Positions 46,399-56,442 of a DNA stretch of 64,000 nucleotides are shown here, one piece after another. The DNA lies in NCBI GenBank assembly GCA_937949745.1, contig CALECM010000105.1, positions 91,110 through 155,109 of the forward strand, in the 5' to 3' direction. The notes below the pieces were generated by a model. It was given only the letters and a program-made list of their open reading frames with translations. It ran no database searches and had not been told where the DNA came from. Within the stretch, counting starts at the first letter, position 1. The number at the start of each line of letters is the position of its first letter. A program made the position numbers and the translations under genes. The stretch is from an uncultured Bacteroidales bacterium (lineage in GTDB: Bacteria; Bacteroidota; Bacteroidia; Bacteroidales; WCHB1-69).

Positions 46399-47991
46399 AT
46401 GATAAAATATACTCAGATACAGGAAAAATACCGTATTGATATTCCATTTCACCAAACGGAATATCTGATCAATGGTGAATTAAGGAAATGGGACGGACCT
46501 TCCAGGGAAGTTTTCTCGCCTATCCATTTAAAAGATGAGGACGGTTCTTCCAACAAAATCGGCAGTTATCCGCAATTGGGAGAACAGGAAGCATTGGAGG
46601 CACTGGATGCGGCAGTGGCAGCTTATGACGACGGCAAAGGGAAATGGCCTGCCATGAAAGTGGAGGAACGTATCCGTTGTATCCAGCATTTTATTATCCT
46701 GATGAAGGAACAAAAAGAATCGGTGGTAAAATGGCTGATGTGGGAAATAGGAAAAAGTTTTGAGGATTCCAATAAAGAGTTCGACCGGACGATCCAATAT
46801 GTGAATGATACGATAGAAGCTTTGAAAAACCTGGACCGGGACTCGTCAAGATTCACCATTGCCCAGGGTATTATTGCGCAGGTCAGGCGTGCTCCCCTAG
46901 GAGTCGTGCTATGTATGGGTCCTTACAACTATCCTTTGAACGAGACTTTCACCACGCTCATCCCCGCCCTTATTATGGGCAACACGGTCGTGTTTAAACC
47001 GCCTAAACTGGGGGTACTTTTATATTGTCCATTGCTCAGGGCGTTCCAGGAATCTTTTCCCAGGGGAGTCGTAAATACCGTTTACGGAGCCGGTTCAACC
47101 ATCATCGGTCCCATACTGGAAACCGGAAAGATCAATGTACTTGCTTTTATCGGCACCAGTCGTGTAGCGGATATCCTGAAAAAGCAACATCCCAAACCCC
47201 ATCGTATGAAGAGTGTATTGGGACTGGAAGCTAAAAATCCCGCTATTATTTTAAAAGACGCCGATCTGGATCTTACGGTAAAGGAATGTGTATTAGGAGC
47301 CCTTTCTTTCAACGGCCAGAGATGCACGGCGCTTAAGATCATATTTGTCCACGAAAATATCGCCGGTTCTTTTCTGGATAAATTTATTAAGGAAGTTGAG
47401 AGATTAAAGATAGGGTTACCATGGGAAAAAGATGTCTTCTTAACGCCGTTACCGGAACCGGATAAACCCCAATATCTTACCGAACTGATTGAAGACGCGA
47501 TCGCGAAAGGAGCCCGTGTAGTCAATTCTAATGGGGGAAAAGTACATAAATCATCCTTTTTCCCGGCTATAGTCTATAACGTGAATGACCAGATGCGGAT
47601 ATATGATGAAGAACAATTCGGCCCTGTTATCCCGGTTATTTCCTACAAGAATATTCAGGAACCCCTGGATTATGTCGTAAATTCCAATTACGGACAACAG
47701 GCTTCCATTTTTGGGGAGGAACCGAAAGAGATGGCCGCTTTGATCGATATCCTGGTGAATCAGGTTTGCCGTGTCAATATTAATTCGCAGTGCCAGCGCG
47801 GACCGGATATTTTTCCTTTTACGGGACGCAAAGATTCGGCGGAAGGAACTTTGTCCGTCTCCGACGCATTAAGGGTATTCTCCATCCGTACCTTAGTAGC
47901 GGCCAAAGAAAATGAAAACAACAAAAAAATTATCACCAATATTATTAAGGAAGATTGTTCCAACTTTTTGAATACGGATTTCATACTTTGA
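46399..47991 (+). CDS. GapN-like aldehyde dehydrogenase
   Basis: 530 residues, aldehyde dehydrogenase superfamily, nearest in style to non-phosphorylating NADP-dependent glyceraldehyde-3-phosphate dehydrogenase (GapN/ALDH11). NADP-binding motifs MGPYNYPLNE and FKPPKLG, FIGTSRVADIL, and the catalytic cysteine in FNGQRCTALK. The region where most ALDHs have the general-base glutamate as ELGGK reads VLGLEAKNPAI, so the glutamate is displaced by two positions. The typical C-terminal NINSQCQRGPDIFPFTGRKDS supports GapN. It would oxidise glyceraldehyde-3-phosphate directly to 3-phosphoglycerate with NADPH formation. Last gene of an era-CDF-gapN unit; substrate assignment is by similarity only. Confidence 0.82.
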   Translation: MIKYTQIQEKYRIDIPFHQTEYLINGELRKWDGPSREVFSPIHLKDEDGSSNKIGSYPQLGEQEALEALDAAVAAYDDGKGKWPAMKVEERIRCIQHFIILMKEQKESVVKWLMWEIGKSFEDSNKEFDRTIQYVNDTIEALKNLDRDSSRFTIAQGIIAQVRRAPLGVVLCMGPYNYPLNETFTTLIPALIMGNTVVFKPPKLGVLLYCPLLRAFQESFPRGVVNTVYGAGSTIIGPILETGKINVLAFIGTSRVADILKKQHPKPHRMKSVLGLEAKNPAIILKDADLDLTVKECVLGALSFNGQRCTALKIIFVHENIAGSFLDKFIKEVERLKIGLPWEKDVFLTPLPEPDKPQYLTELIEDAIAKGARVVNSNGGKVHKSSFFPAIVYNVNDQMRIYDEEQFGPVIPVISYKNIQEPLDYVVNSNYGQQASIFGEEPKEMAALIDILVNQVCRVNINSQCQRGPDIFPFTGRKDSAEGTLSVSDALRVFSIRTLVAAKENENNKKIITNIIKEDCSNFLNTDFIL

Positions 47992-48170
47992 TCGATTGTA
48001 TAATAAAATTTTGATTGACAATTAATTAATTGGCCGTAATACTATTTCTCCCGACAGAAGAAATGTCTTTTAAATGATCCTGAAAAACGGCTTGTGGGAT
48101 CATTTCAAATATCGTAACCGTAAGTAACGACTGAGCGTTGTTATGCCTTGTGGTTATGAAAAAAATATAG
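47992..48170. other. Intergenic region upstream of nifJ
   Basis: No gene or strong hairpin is seen. It leads into the nifJ promoter. Confidence 0.5.
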
Positions 48171-48178
48171 TACCTTTG
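48171..48178 (+). promoter_or_regulatory. -7 element (TACCTTTG) for nifJ
   Basis: TACCTTTGCAG with TTG at 48148-48150, 20 bp upstream, as -33 element. Leader of about 50 nt. Confidence 0.6.
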
Positions 48179-48234
48179 CAGCCTATATATCAATTAATGG
48201 TAATAGCACGTATCCATTTTAATATAAATACATT

Positions 48235-51200
48235 ATGGCAGAAAAAAGATTTATGACATGCGACGGTAACCAGGCCGCAGCTCACGTTGCATATATGTTC
48301 AGTGAAGTAGCTGCAATTTATCCCATCACCCCTTCATCAACGATGGCGGAACATGTGGATGAATGGGCCGCGAACGGCAGGAAAAATATATTCGGGGAAA
48401 CCGTTAAGGTAGTGGAAATGCAATCCGAAGCAGGCGCTGCCGGAGCAGTTCACGGTAGTTTACAGGCCGGAGCGCTCACCACCACTTTTACAGCTTCACA
48501 GGGTTTATTACTCATGATACCGAACATGTACAAAATCGCCGGTGAACTTTTACCCGGTGTATTCCATGTTTCGGCACGTGCGTTGGCAGCGCAGGCGCTT
48601 TCTATTTTCGGGGATCATTCGGACGTAATGAGTACCCGTCAAACCGGTTTCGCGATGCTGGCTACCGGTTCCGTACAGGAAATTATGGATCTTGCGCCTA
48701 TCGCACATTTGGCTTCCATCAAAAGCAGGGTTCCGTTCCTGCATTTCTTCGATGGCTTCCGTACTTCTCACGAAATTCAGAAAATCGAAGCGGCTGACCA
48801 GGAAGAATTGAAAAAATTAGTAGACTGGGAAGCATTAGAGAAATACCGCCATAATGCACTGAATCCGGAAAACCCCTGCACACGCGGAACAGCACAAAAT
48901 CCTGATATCTACTTCCAGACCAGGGAAGCACAAAATAAATTCTATGATGCTTTACCGGACATAGTGGCTGATTACATGAAACAGATCACCCGTCTTACCG
49001 GACGCGAATATGCGCCGTTCACTTATTATGGTGCTCAGGATGCCACACAGGTTGTCGTAGCTATGGGTTCCATTACCGAAGTGATCAAAACGGTGGTGGA
49101 TAAACTAAACCAGGAAGGCGGAAAAGTAGGAGTGGTATGTGTACATCTCTATCGTCCGTTCTCAGTGAAATATATAGCTGCCGTATTACCAAAAACCGTA
49201 GAAAGAATTTGTGTTCTCGACAGGACCAAAGAACCCGGTGCAAACGGCGATCCTCTGTATCTGGATATCGTGGAAGCTTTTGTTAACAGTAATGAACTGG
49301 CCGGATACAAAAAACCATTGATCATAGGCGGACGTTACGGACTTTCCTCTAAAGACACGACCCCTGCCCATATCCTTTCCGTATTTGACAATTTAAAAGC
49401 GGCTGCGCCAAAGAACCAGTTCACGATCAGTATCGTGGATGACGTTACGCATAAATCACTGCCTATCATTCCGGAAATCGTTGTGCTTCCCAAGGGAACT
49501 TTCGAAGCTAAATTTTACGGATTAGGTGCTGACGGGACAGTAGGCGCAAACAAAAATTCCATTAAGATCATCGGCGAAACGACCGATAAATATTGTCAGG
49601 CTTATTTCGATTACGATAGTAAGAAATCAGGCGGATTTACCTGTTCGCATCTTCGTTTCGGGGATAAACCGATCCAGGCACCTTACCTTGTGAATACTCC
49701 GGATTTCGTCGCCGTTCACGTTCCTGTATACATACACAAATACGATTGTTTAAAAGGATTGAAAAAAGGCGGAATTTTCCTTTACAACTCTATCTGGAAT
49801 GCGGAAGATACCAAAAAACAACTTCCCGACCATGTGAAAAAATACCTGGCGGAGAATAATATCAGCATGTACATTATCGATGCTACGGCAATTGCGGAAA
49901 AAATCGGTCTGGGTAACCGTACCAATACCATCCTGCAATCCGCGTTTTTCAAAATTTCCGGCGTTATTCCATACGAATTAGCTGTGAAAGAAATGAAAAA
50001 AGCCATTGATAAATCTTACGGACGTAAAGGGGAAGATATTGTAAGAATGAACTATGCCGCAGTTGACGAAGGACAGAATGTAACCAAAGTCGACATTCCC
50101 GCGGAATGGGCATCCATCAATCTGCAGAAAGAAGAAGATAAGAGGGATATTCCCGCATTTATCAAAAATATAGCGGAACCGATGCTGGCGCAAAAAGGAA
50201 ATGATCTTCCGGTAAGTGCATTCAACGGTTACGAAGACGGCACTTTCCCTCCAGGTACGACGGAATATGAAAAACGTGGTGTCGGAGTGAACGTTCCGGA
50301 ATGGATTCCCGAAAACTGTATCCAATGTAACCAATGTTCCTATGTATGCCCTCACGCTACCATCCGTCCGGTTTTATTCACTGACGATGAGCTTAAAAAT
50401 GCACCCGCAGGTACTACTACATTGAAAGCTATCGGAAAAGACCTGGCCGGATTACATTTCCGGATACAGGTTTCTCCTTTGGATTGTATGAGCTGCGGCA
50501 ATTGCGCCGATATTTGTCCTGCCAAGACCAAAGCATTGGTTATGAAACCTCTGGATTCCCAAATGCAGGAAACAGACCGGTGGACATACTCTCAAAAGAA
50601 AGTAACCTATAAAGACGAATTGATCGACAAAACCGCTAACGTAAAAAACAGCCAGTTCGCTCAACCGTTATTCGAGTTTTCCGGTGCATGCTCTGGTTGC
50701 GGTGAAACTCCTTATATTAAATTAATTACCCAATTATATGGCGAACAGATGATGATCGCCAATGCCACAGGCTGCTCTTCCATTTATGGCGGTTCGGCTC
50801 CGGCTACTCCTTATTGTCGCAATTATAGAAGCGGACATGGTCCGGCATGGGCAAATTCATTGTTCGAAGACAATGCGGAATATGGCTTGGGTATGGCTAC
50901 GGCTAACCGTAAATTACGTGACCGTCTTGAAAAGATCATGGCGGAAGCGATCCAGAAATGTGATTGTTGCACCGAAGAACTTAAAGAGCTTTTCAAACAG
51001 TGGATCGGCAACCGGGAAGATCGTATAGAAAGCAAGAAGATTGGAGATCAGATCGTGGAACTGGCCTCGAAGTGTGATTGCAGTTATTGCAAAGAAATCA
51101 TCTCTCTTAAACAATATCTGGCCAAGAAATCCCAATGGATCATCGGTGGCGACGGATGGGCTTACGATATCGGTTTCGGTGGCCTGGATCACGTGCTGGC

Positions 51201-51780
51201 TTCAGGAGAGAATGTAAACGTGCTGGTACTGGATACCGAAGTATACAGTAATACCGGCGGACAATCTTCCAAATCCACACCGGCCGGCGCCGTGGCAAAA
51301 TTCGCCACTTCCGGTAAAAAGATCCGTAAAAAAGATTTGGGTATGATCGCTAAATCTTACGGATATGTATACGTAGCACAGGTTGCCATGGGCGCTAACC
51401 AGAGCCAGTATATGAAAGCGGTAAAAGAAGCCGAAGCCTTCGACGGACCTTCACTGATCATCGCTTACGCTCCCTGTATCAATCACGGGATCAAAGCCGG
51501 AATGGGAAAAACCCAGACAGAAGAGAAAATGGCAGTGGAATGCGGTTACTGGCATTTATGGAGATATAATCCTGAATTAGAAGGTACCGGACAAAATCCG
51601 TTTACTCTTGACAGTAAAGAACCTGACTGGAGTAAATTCCAGGATTTCATTCTCGGTGAAGTTCGTTATGCCTCCCTTGAAAAAACATTCCCGGAAGAAG
51701 CTGAAGTTCTATTCAGGGCTACCCAGGAGAATGCGCAATGGAGATTCGAACAATATAAACGACTTGCCGAAAATAAATAA
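48235..51780 (+). CDS. nifJ: Pyruvate:ferredoxin (flavodoxin) oxidoreductase
   Basis: 1181 residues, a single-chain PFOR of normal length. Domain I with YPITPSSTMAEHVDEWA, the gamma-type domain (about 420-630, FYGLGADGTVGANKNSIKII), two 2x[4Fe-4S] ferredoxin motifs (CIQCNQCSYVCPH near residue 693 and CMSCGNCADICP near 751), a further cluster set (GACSGCGETPYIKL, ATGCSSIYGG) and the TPP-binding GGDGWAYDIGFGGLDHVL... VYSNTGGQSSKSTP near 970. It oxidises pyruvate to acetyl-CoA and CO2 with reduction of ferredoxin, a marker of anaerobic metabolism. Monocistronic, with a terminator. Confidence 0.98.
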   Translation: MAEKRFMTCDGNQAAAHVAYMFSEVAAIYPITPSSTMAEHVDEWAANGRKNIFGETVKVVEMQSEAGAAGAVHGSLQAGALTTTFTASQGLLLMIPNMYKIAGELLPGVFHVSARALAAQALSIFGDHSDVMSTRQTGFAMLATGSVQEIMDLAPIAHLASIKSRVPFLHFFDGFRTSHEIQKIEAADQEELKKLVDWEALEKYRHNALNPENPCTRGTAQNPDIYFQTREAQNKFYDALPDIVADYMKQITRLTGREYAPFTYYGAQDATQVVVAMGSITEVIKTVVDKLNQEGGKVGVVCVHLYRPFSVKYIAAVLPKTVERICVLDRTKEPGANGDPLYLDIVEAFVNSNELAGYKKPLIIGGRYGLSSKDTTPAHILSVFDNLKAAAPKNQFTISIVDDVTHKSLPIIPEIVVLPKGTFEAKFYGLGADGTVGANKNSIKIIGETTDKYCQAYFDYDSKKSGGFTCSHLRFGDKPIQAPYLVNTPDFVAVHVPVYIHKYDCLKGLKKGGIFLYNSIWNAEDTKKQLPDHVKKYLAENNISMYIIDATAIAEKIGLGNRTNTILQSAFFKISGVIPYELAVKEMKKAIDKSYGRKGEDIVRMNYAAVDEGQNVTKVDIPAEWASINLQKEEDKRDIPAFIKNIAEPMLAQKGNDLPVSAFNGYEDGTFPPGTTEYEKRGVGVNVPEWIPENCIQCNQCSYVCPHATIRPVLFTDDELKNAPAGTTTLKAIGKDLAGLHFRIQVSPLDCMSCGNCADICPAKTKALVMKPLDSQMQETDRWTYSQKKVTYKDELIDKTANVKNSQFAQPLFEFSGACSGCGETPYIKLITQLYGEQMMIANATGCSSIYGGSAPATPYCRNYRSGHGPAWANSLFEDNAEYGLGMATANRKLRDRLEKIMAEAIQKCDCCTEELKELFKQWIGNREDRIESKKIGDQIVELASKCDCSYCKEIISLKQYLAKKSQWIIGGDGWAYDIGFGGLDHVLASGENVNVLVLDTEVYSNTGGQSSKSTPAGAVAKFATSGKKIRKKDLGMIAKSYGYVYVAQVAMGANQSQYMKAVKEAEAFDGPSLIIAYAPCINHGIKAGMGKTQTEEKMAVECGYWHLWRYNPELEGTGQNPFTLDSKEPDWSKFQDFILGEVRYASLEKTFPEEAEVLFRATQENAQWRFEQYKRLAENK

Positions 51781-51790
51781 GCATATTTTT

Positions 51791-51816
51791 AAAACCCCGG
51801 AGTACCGGGGTTTTTT
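51791..51816 (+). terminator. Intrinsic terminator after nifJ
   Basis: Stem AACCCCGG / CCGGGGTT around loop AGTA, followed by six T. Confidence 0.9.
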
Positions 51817-51864
51817 ATTGATCATATTTGAATTACAGATGTTATAAGAGAAAATCAATTTATT

Positions 51865-52311
51865 ATGGTAAATACAAAATGGATCAATTTACGCTCCATC
51901 GCCATTTTCTGGAGTATTTTTATCGGAATCGGAGCTTTGGGAGGCAGTCTGATGATGTTTATCGATCCCACGGGAAAAATGATGGGAATGGAACCTATGC
52001 TGGAATCTTTCCAGGTCCTGCCCTGGCCTCACATTTTCTTTCGTAATTTTATTTTCCCGGGAATCAGTTTATTATTAGCGAACGGAATAACCAATTTTAT
52101 TTCTTTATTTCTTTTGCTTAGGAAAAACCGTTATGGAGCATTGTCCTCCGTTATATGCGGGATTATCCTGATGCTGTGGATATGTATCCAGTTTATTATT
52201 TTTCCTTTGAATATACTTTCCACACTCTATTTCTTCTTCGGTTTTTTCCAGGCACTAAACGGCATTTTCCTCATGAGGAAAGAAAAAAGGGATCAGGTGC
52301 ATAATACGTAA
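51865..52311 (+). CDS. Small four-helix membrane protein
   Basis: 148 residues with four hydrophobic helices (about residues 10-32, 55-82, 87-108, 111-135) and short loops; basic C-terminus (MRKEKRDQVHNT). No family recognised. Its 3' end overlaps the convergent usp gene by 19 bp. Confidence 0.7.
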   Translation: MVNTKWINLRSIAIFWSIFIGIGALGGSLMMFIDPTGKMMGMEPMLESFQVLPWPHIFFRNFIFPGISLLLANGITNFISLFLLLRKNRYGALSSVICGIILMLWICIQFIIFPLNILSTLYFFFGFFQALNGIFLMRKEKRDQVHNT

Positions 52312-53216
52312 AGATCATCTCTTTCATTGATACAAAGCACCGGAAATCCTTCTTCATTGCCTATAACGGCATATTCCCTCGGCCCTGCGAGATGATCTAT
52401 CAGGGAATAATAACGGGTCATCATAATCACGGTCAGTGAAGCGTCAATCTCTTTCGCAAAAGTAAGGGAATAACGATCCATATTATCTACCGTAGGATGA
52501 ATTTCATGAAGTTGATATTCAATCTCCAGATTACGATAAAGTTTTTCCGTAAAGGCCACGTTATCCTGTACTTTCCTTTTCAGGAATTCATCTTTATAAG
52601 TAGAATACAAAACATGTACCACCGCACAATAGAAACGACTGAAATAACCGGCCCACAACACCTTTTCTTTCGCCTGCCTGTCGATATCCAGGGGCAAAAT
52701 AACATGCCTGAAGATATTGGATTCCGGCATATTTTTGCCGACAGTCATCACCGGCAACCGGGAAGGCTTAATAAATTTCGCGGCTTTTTTCCGACTAAAG
52801 AAATTGTTTTTCCCGTTTTTGGAAACTCCTATCACAAACATCACGGTATTGCTTTTTTCCGCGTATTCATATAAACTCTTGGGCGTAAAATGCTCCGTAA
52901 GCAGGAAGGTTTCAATTTCATGCCCGGCAAGATTATCCAATGTCCGGTTAAAATTAGAACTGATCTCGAAATCGGGATTATCCACAGCGGATTGAATTTG
53001 TCCGATCTCTTCTTTCCAGATATCTGCCGTAGTATCTTTACTACGGGATCCGGTTTTGATTTCATGGAAATTTTTCGGATAAAAAGTAAAATCCGTAATG
53101 ATCGTAAGGGAAGCTTTAAAAATACCGGCCAGTACGCTTCCGTATCTCACCGCAGCATCGCCGTAAGGAGAATAGTCGGTTATGGCAATGATATTCAATT
53201 TTTGTTGTTGTTCCAC
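52293..53216 (-). CDS. Universal stress protein family protein
   Basis: 307 residues with two tandem Usp domains: residues about 5-150 (IIAITDYSPYGDAAVRYGSVLAG) and about 165-300 (HVILPLDIDRQAKEKVLWAGYFSRF). The ATP-binding G-x2-G-x9-G-S/T motif is not clearly preserved in either domain. Function is probably regulatory in stress or stationary phase. It starts with GTG whose G is the last base of the tsaB stop codon (TAGTG), so it is translated by coupling with tsaB. Confidence 0.8.
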   Translation of the reverse strand: MEQQQKLNIIAITDYSPYGDAAVRYGSVLAGIFKASLTIITDFTFYPKNFHEIKTGSRSKDTTADIWKEEIGQIQSAVDNPDFEISSNFNRTLDNLAGHEIETFLLTEHFTPKSLYEYAEKSNTVMFVIGVSKNGKNNFFSRKKAAKFIKPSRLPVMTVGKNMPESNIFRHVILPLDIDRQAKEKVLWAGYFSRFYCAVVHVLYSTYKDEFLKRKVQDNVAFTEKLYRNLEIEYQLHEIHPTVDNMDRYSLTFAKEIDASLTVIMMTRYYSLIDHLAGPREYAVIGNEEGFPVLCINERDDLYVLCT

Positions 53217-53944
53217 TATTGTAAACCTTTAACACCGGATTTTACCGCCACATATTCTTTCAGATAAAAAGGCTCAAAATAAGCCACGTCTTCAAACATA
53301 CCGGCACTGAATTTTCCGGTTGCCTTACTTTTCATATTCACAGCCGAAAGCGGGATATCGGAAAAAAGAACATTTTTATGTCGTTCCAATATCGATCTAC
53401 ACTTATTCATTCCGTTACCGCAAAAAACAACCCGATGGGATTTTAAGACATCGGCAAAACTATTGTCATCGACAACAACGGCAGACACTTCCCCTTGCAT
53501 TTCACCGGATTCATCAAAAAAAGCGGTGTAAACTTCCATTCTCCGGGCATCGATCATCGGACAATAAAGCAAAGGCAGTTCATTCCCCGTAGCAGGCAAT
53601 ATCATCTTTTCTTTAACTCCCATCATAATATTTTGCAGAGTAGAAAGAGCTACTAACGGAATATCAAGAGCGTAACATAAACCTTTCGCCGTAGAGGCGC
53701 CTATCCTCAAACCGGTATACGATCCGGGTCCGATACTCAGTCCGACACCATCCAATTGATGTATATCCATATCGCTCTTCCGTATAACCTCGTCGATAAA
53801 AGGAATCAGGTTTCTGGAGTGTGAATTCCCGTCGGATGTTTCTTTAGATGCCAGAATTTTTTCTCCGGAAACCAGGGCCACCGAACACACTTCGGTTGCT
53901 GTTTCAATAAGTAACAATATAGGTTGTTTATCTTCAGTCATCAC
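53216..53944 (-). CDS. tsaB: tRNA threonylcarbamoyladenosine biosynthesis protein TsaB
   Basis: 242 residues, TsaB/YeaZ length. The actin-like ATPase fold begins with LLIETATEVCSVALVSG and has GVGLSIGPGSYTGLRIGASTAKGLCYA, the classical TsaB motif. It partners TsaD in t6A37 synthesis; the partner gene is at 5.5-6.5 kb. The stop codon overlaps the usp start by one base. Eight bp separate its start from the upstream Omp85 gene end, so the three genes form a probable operon. Confidence 0.94.
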   Translation of the reverse strand: MMTEDKQPILLLIETATEVCSVALVSGEKILASKETSDGNSHSRNLIPFIDEVIRKSDMDIHQLDGVGLSIGPGSYTGLRIGASTAKGLCYALDIPLVALSTLQNIMMGVKEKMILPATGNELPLLYCPMIDARRMEVYTAFFDESGEMQGEVSAVVVDDNSFADVLKSHRVVFCGNGMNKCRSILERHKNVLFSDIPLSAVNMKSKATGKFSAGMFEDVAYFEPFYLKEYVAVKSGVKGLQ

Positions 53945-53951
53945 TTTTATT

Positions 53952-55373
53952 TTAAAACATATAACCGATCTTAATGTAAAAATTGGACAGGCTGTGGTTA
54001 TCCTGTTTATTGAAAGGCGCAGCCCAGTCTACCGACAGGACAAAATTATCATTCATCGCTATTTTTAGGCCTAAGCCTGCGGAAAGATGCGGCTGATAAA
54101 TTTTCTTACGGTCAAAATTAAAATATTGGGACAACTCTTCCATATTAAAATCAGGATCATATACCTCAATATTGTTTACAACAGATTCTTCATCTAAAAC
54201 ATAAGGCTGTAGAATAATTCCGGCATCCAGAAAAGGTACCAGGCCAATATAAAAATTCTCTTTCTTTATTTTAAATTTCACCAATTTAAAACGGAATTCC
54301 ACATTGGTAAAGGCAAAACCATTGGCCAATATCCGGTTCCGCATGATCCCCCTTAACGTGTTGGCGCCACCCAATCCTTCATATAAAACACGCTGGATAT
54401 ATAAGGTATTCCAGTAGTTATTCATGTAAAAAGGACTCTGTCCTGCCACGGAAAGTTGCACGCCGACACGATAAGCGAATGAAATATAATCCTGATAAAC
54501 CGGTACATAATGACGAAAAGTAAAATTAGCCTTCAGATGGTTGAATTGAGCCTGTTTGCCAAAAGCCGCGGAATAGGTCAGGAAAAAATCAGTGTAAATG
54601 CCCCGGGAAGGATTTTGCTGTTTATCGCGGCTGTCGTAAGTTATTCCGGCCCGCAAATAGGGATAACATCCACCCTTTTCCTCCGGGGAAATTAGATGCC
54701 ACTTTTTATATTTATCGTAAAGGCTCTCCACATCAAGGGGTAATTGATTTTCTTCTTTTTTCCCCCTATTGATTAAAGCTAAATTTACCGGACCAATATT
54801 ATACTGCAGAAGTCCCAGTCCGACATTCCAGTACCAACTTCCGGCCAGTTTTCCCTGAATATCGGCGCTTATCCGAAAAATATCACGTTTATATTTATAA
54901 AATGCCCTGGAAAGATACTCATCCGATTGTTGATCCCGCCAAGCTGCCCGGTAAACCGACTGATATCCGTTATAACCGAAAAAATCACACATCGCATCCG
55001 GCAAATAGGAAATATCTACTGAAAGCCTGTGATTAGGGATAAGAAAACGGGAATCGTAAAAAAAACGGAATATGCCGTATCTTTTAGTGGTATAAGCCGC
55101 TTCTACATAGAAAGAGTGTAAATATTCCGGATATAACGAGCCATCACCGAAATAGTAAATATTGGACAACGCCCCGAACTGAAATCCGAGGTCGGCATCA
55201 AAAGCCACGCTGGGTAAAGCACCGAAAGTCCATCCGCTACGACCTTCTTTTTTTTCCCCTTTTTTCTTGATCGTATCTTCCGGAAAAACAGGAACAGGAC
55301 GGAAAGCATACAATCCGGAAGAAAGAAATATAAATAAAAATCCTAAGCAGATAATCCTTGCTAATCGTTTCAT
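53952..55373 (-). CDS. Omp85-family outer-membrane barrel protein (no POTRA)
   Basis: 473 residues with a signal peptide (MKRLARIICLGFLFIFLSSGLYA). The whole mature chain reads as a transmembrane beta-barrel of the BamA/TamA C-terminal type, with alternating aromatic strands, RAGITYDSRDKQQNPSRGIYTDF, GGANTLRGIMRNRI (the conserved VRGF-like loop motif position) and a last strand ending in the aromatic IGYMF. There is no room for POTRA domains, so it is a barrel-only family member. Role in lipid or protein traffic unknown. Probable first gene of an operon with tsaB and usp. Confidence 0.85.
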   Translation of the reverse strand: MKRLARIICLGFLFIFLSSGLYAFRPVPVFPEDTIKKKGEKKEGRSGWTFGALPSVAFDADLGFQFGALSNIYYFGDGSLYPEYLHSFYVEAAYTTKRYGIFRFFYDSRFLIPNHRLSVDISYLPDAMCDFFGYNGYQSVYRAAWRDQQSDEYLSRAFYKYKRDIFRISADIQGKLAGSWYWNVGLGLLQYNIGPVNLALINRGKKEENQLPLDVESLYDKYKKWHLISPEEKGGCYPYLRAGITYDSRDKQQNPSRGIYTDFFLTYSAAFGKQAQFNHLKANFTFRHYVPVYQDYISFAYRVGVQLSVAGQSPFYMNNYWNTLYIQRVLYEGLGGANTLRGIMRNRILANGFAFTNVEFRFKLVKFKIKKENFYIGLVPFLDAGIILQPYVLDEESVVNNIEVYDPDFNMEELSQYFNFDRKKIYQPHLSAGLGLKIAMNDNFVLSVDWAAPFNKQDNHSLSNFYIKIGYMF

Positions 55374-55393
55374 TTACCCGATTTAATATAAAG

Positions 55394-55401
55394 CAAAAAT
55401 A
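55394..55401 (-). promoter_or_regulatory. -7 element (TATTTTTG, minus strand) for the Omp85-tsaB-usp operon
   Basis: Minus-strand TATTTTTGC, 21 bp upstream of the ATG at 55373. Confidence 0.55.
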
Positions 55402-55455
55402 ACTAAAAATCGTGTATTATTTCGGCAGTTGTTTCTATCATCATGCTTTTTCCCG

Positions 55456-55463
55456 TAAATTTG
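55456..55463 (+). promoter_or_regulatory. -7 element (TAAATTTG) for purC
   Basis: TAAATTTGC, 21 bp before the purC ATG. Confidence 0.5.
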
Positions 55464-55483
55464 CACTTTAAAATCCTCATACT

Positions 55484-56434
55484 ATGCAAGCGATTACCCG
55501 TACCGATTTCAAATTTCCCAACCAGCGCAACCTTTACCACGGAAAAGTACGTGATGTTTATACTATAGGAGTAGATCAGCTGGTGATGGTAGCCACCGAC
55601 AGGATATCGGCTTTTGATGTGGTTTTACCGAAAGGAATACCATACAAAGGACAGATACTGAACCAGATCGCTTCCAAATTCTTAGACGCTACCCGTGATA
55701 TTTGTCCCAATTGGAAAACCGCTGCTCCAGATCCGATGGTGACCGCGGGAATTGCATGTGAAAGTTTTCCGGTGGAAATGATCGTAAGGGCATATCTTTG
55801 CGGCAGTTCCTGGCGTACCTATACACGCGGACAACACTCTATTTGCGGCATTACATTACCGGACGGACTACGTGAAAACCAACGATTTGCGGAACCTATC
55901 ATTACGCCTACCACCAAAGCAGTCCAGGGAATGCATGATGAGGATATCTCAAAGGAAGAAATACTGGCAAAAGGATTGGTATCCGAAGAAGATTACGAAC
56001 AACTGGAACGATATAGTCTGGCACTATTCCGCCGCGGCAGTGAAATCGCGGCCGAACGCGGACTTATCCTGGTGGATACCAAATATGAGTTCGGAAAAAA
56101 AGACGGGAAAATCTATCTGATTGATGAAATCCATACACCCGACTCATCCCGTTATTTTTATGCGGACGGTTATGAAGAAAGGTTTTCAAAAGGAGAAAGG
56201 CAAAAACAGCTGTCCAAAGAATTTGTCCGGGAATGGTTGATGGAAAACGGATTCCAGGGCCGTAAAGGAGAAACGGTACCCGAAATGACAGATGAGGTAG
56301 TAAACAATATTACCCGACGGTATATAGAACTTTACGAAAACATCACGGGGGAAAAATTTATAGGAAACGATCAAACGGATGTACTGGACAGGATTGAAAA
56401 AAACATCAGGCAATTTCTGGCAGAACAAAAATAA
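55484..56434 (+). CDS. purC: Phosphoribosylaminoimidazole-succinocarboxamide synthase
   Basis: 316 residues. It begins with [30 protein letters not shown], the SAICAR synthetase signature, has the substrate-binding [19 protein letters not shown], and the ATP-site [26 protein letters not shown]. Catalyses ATP-dependent ligation of aspartate to CAIR in purine synthesis. The length is of the longer (about 300 residues) yeast-like form common in Bacteroidetes. No other pur gene is nearby. Confidence 0.97.
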   Translation: MQAITRTDFKFPNQRNLYHGKVRDVYTIGVDQLVMVATDRISAFDVVLPKGIPYKGQILNQIASKFLDATRDICPNWKTAAPDPMVTAGIACESFPVEMIVRAYLCGSSWRTYTRGQHSICGITLPDGLRENQRFAEPIITPTTKAVQGMHDEDISKEEILAKGLVSEEDYEQLERYSLALFRRGSEIAAERGLILVDTKYEFGKKDGKIYLIDEIHTPDSSRYFYADGYEERFSKGERQKQLSKEFVREWLMENGFQGRKGETVPEMTDEVVNNITRRYIELYENITGEKFIGNDQTDVLDRIEKNIRQFLAEQK

Positions 56435-56442
56435 CCGGGGAT

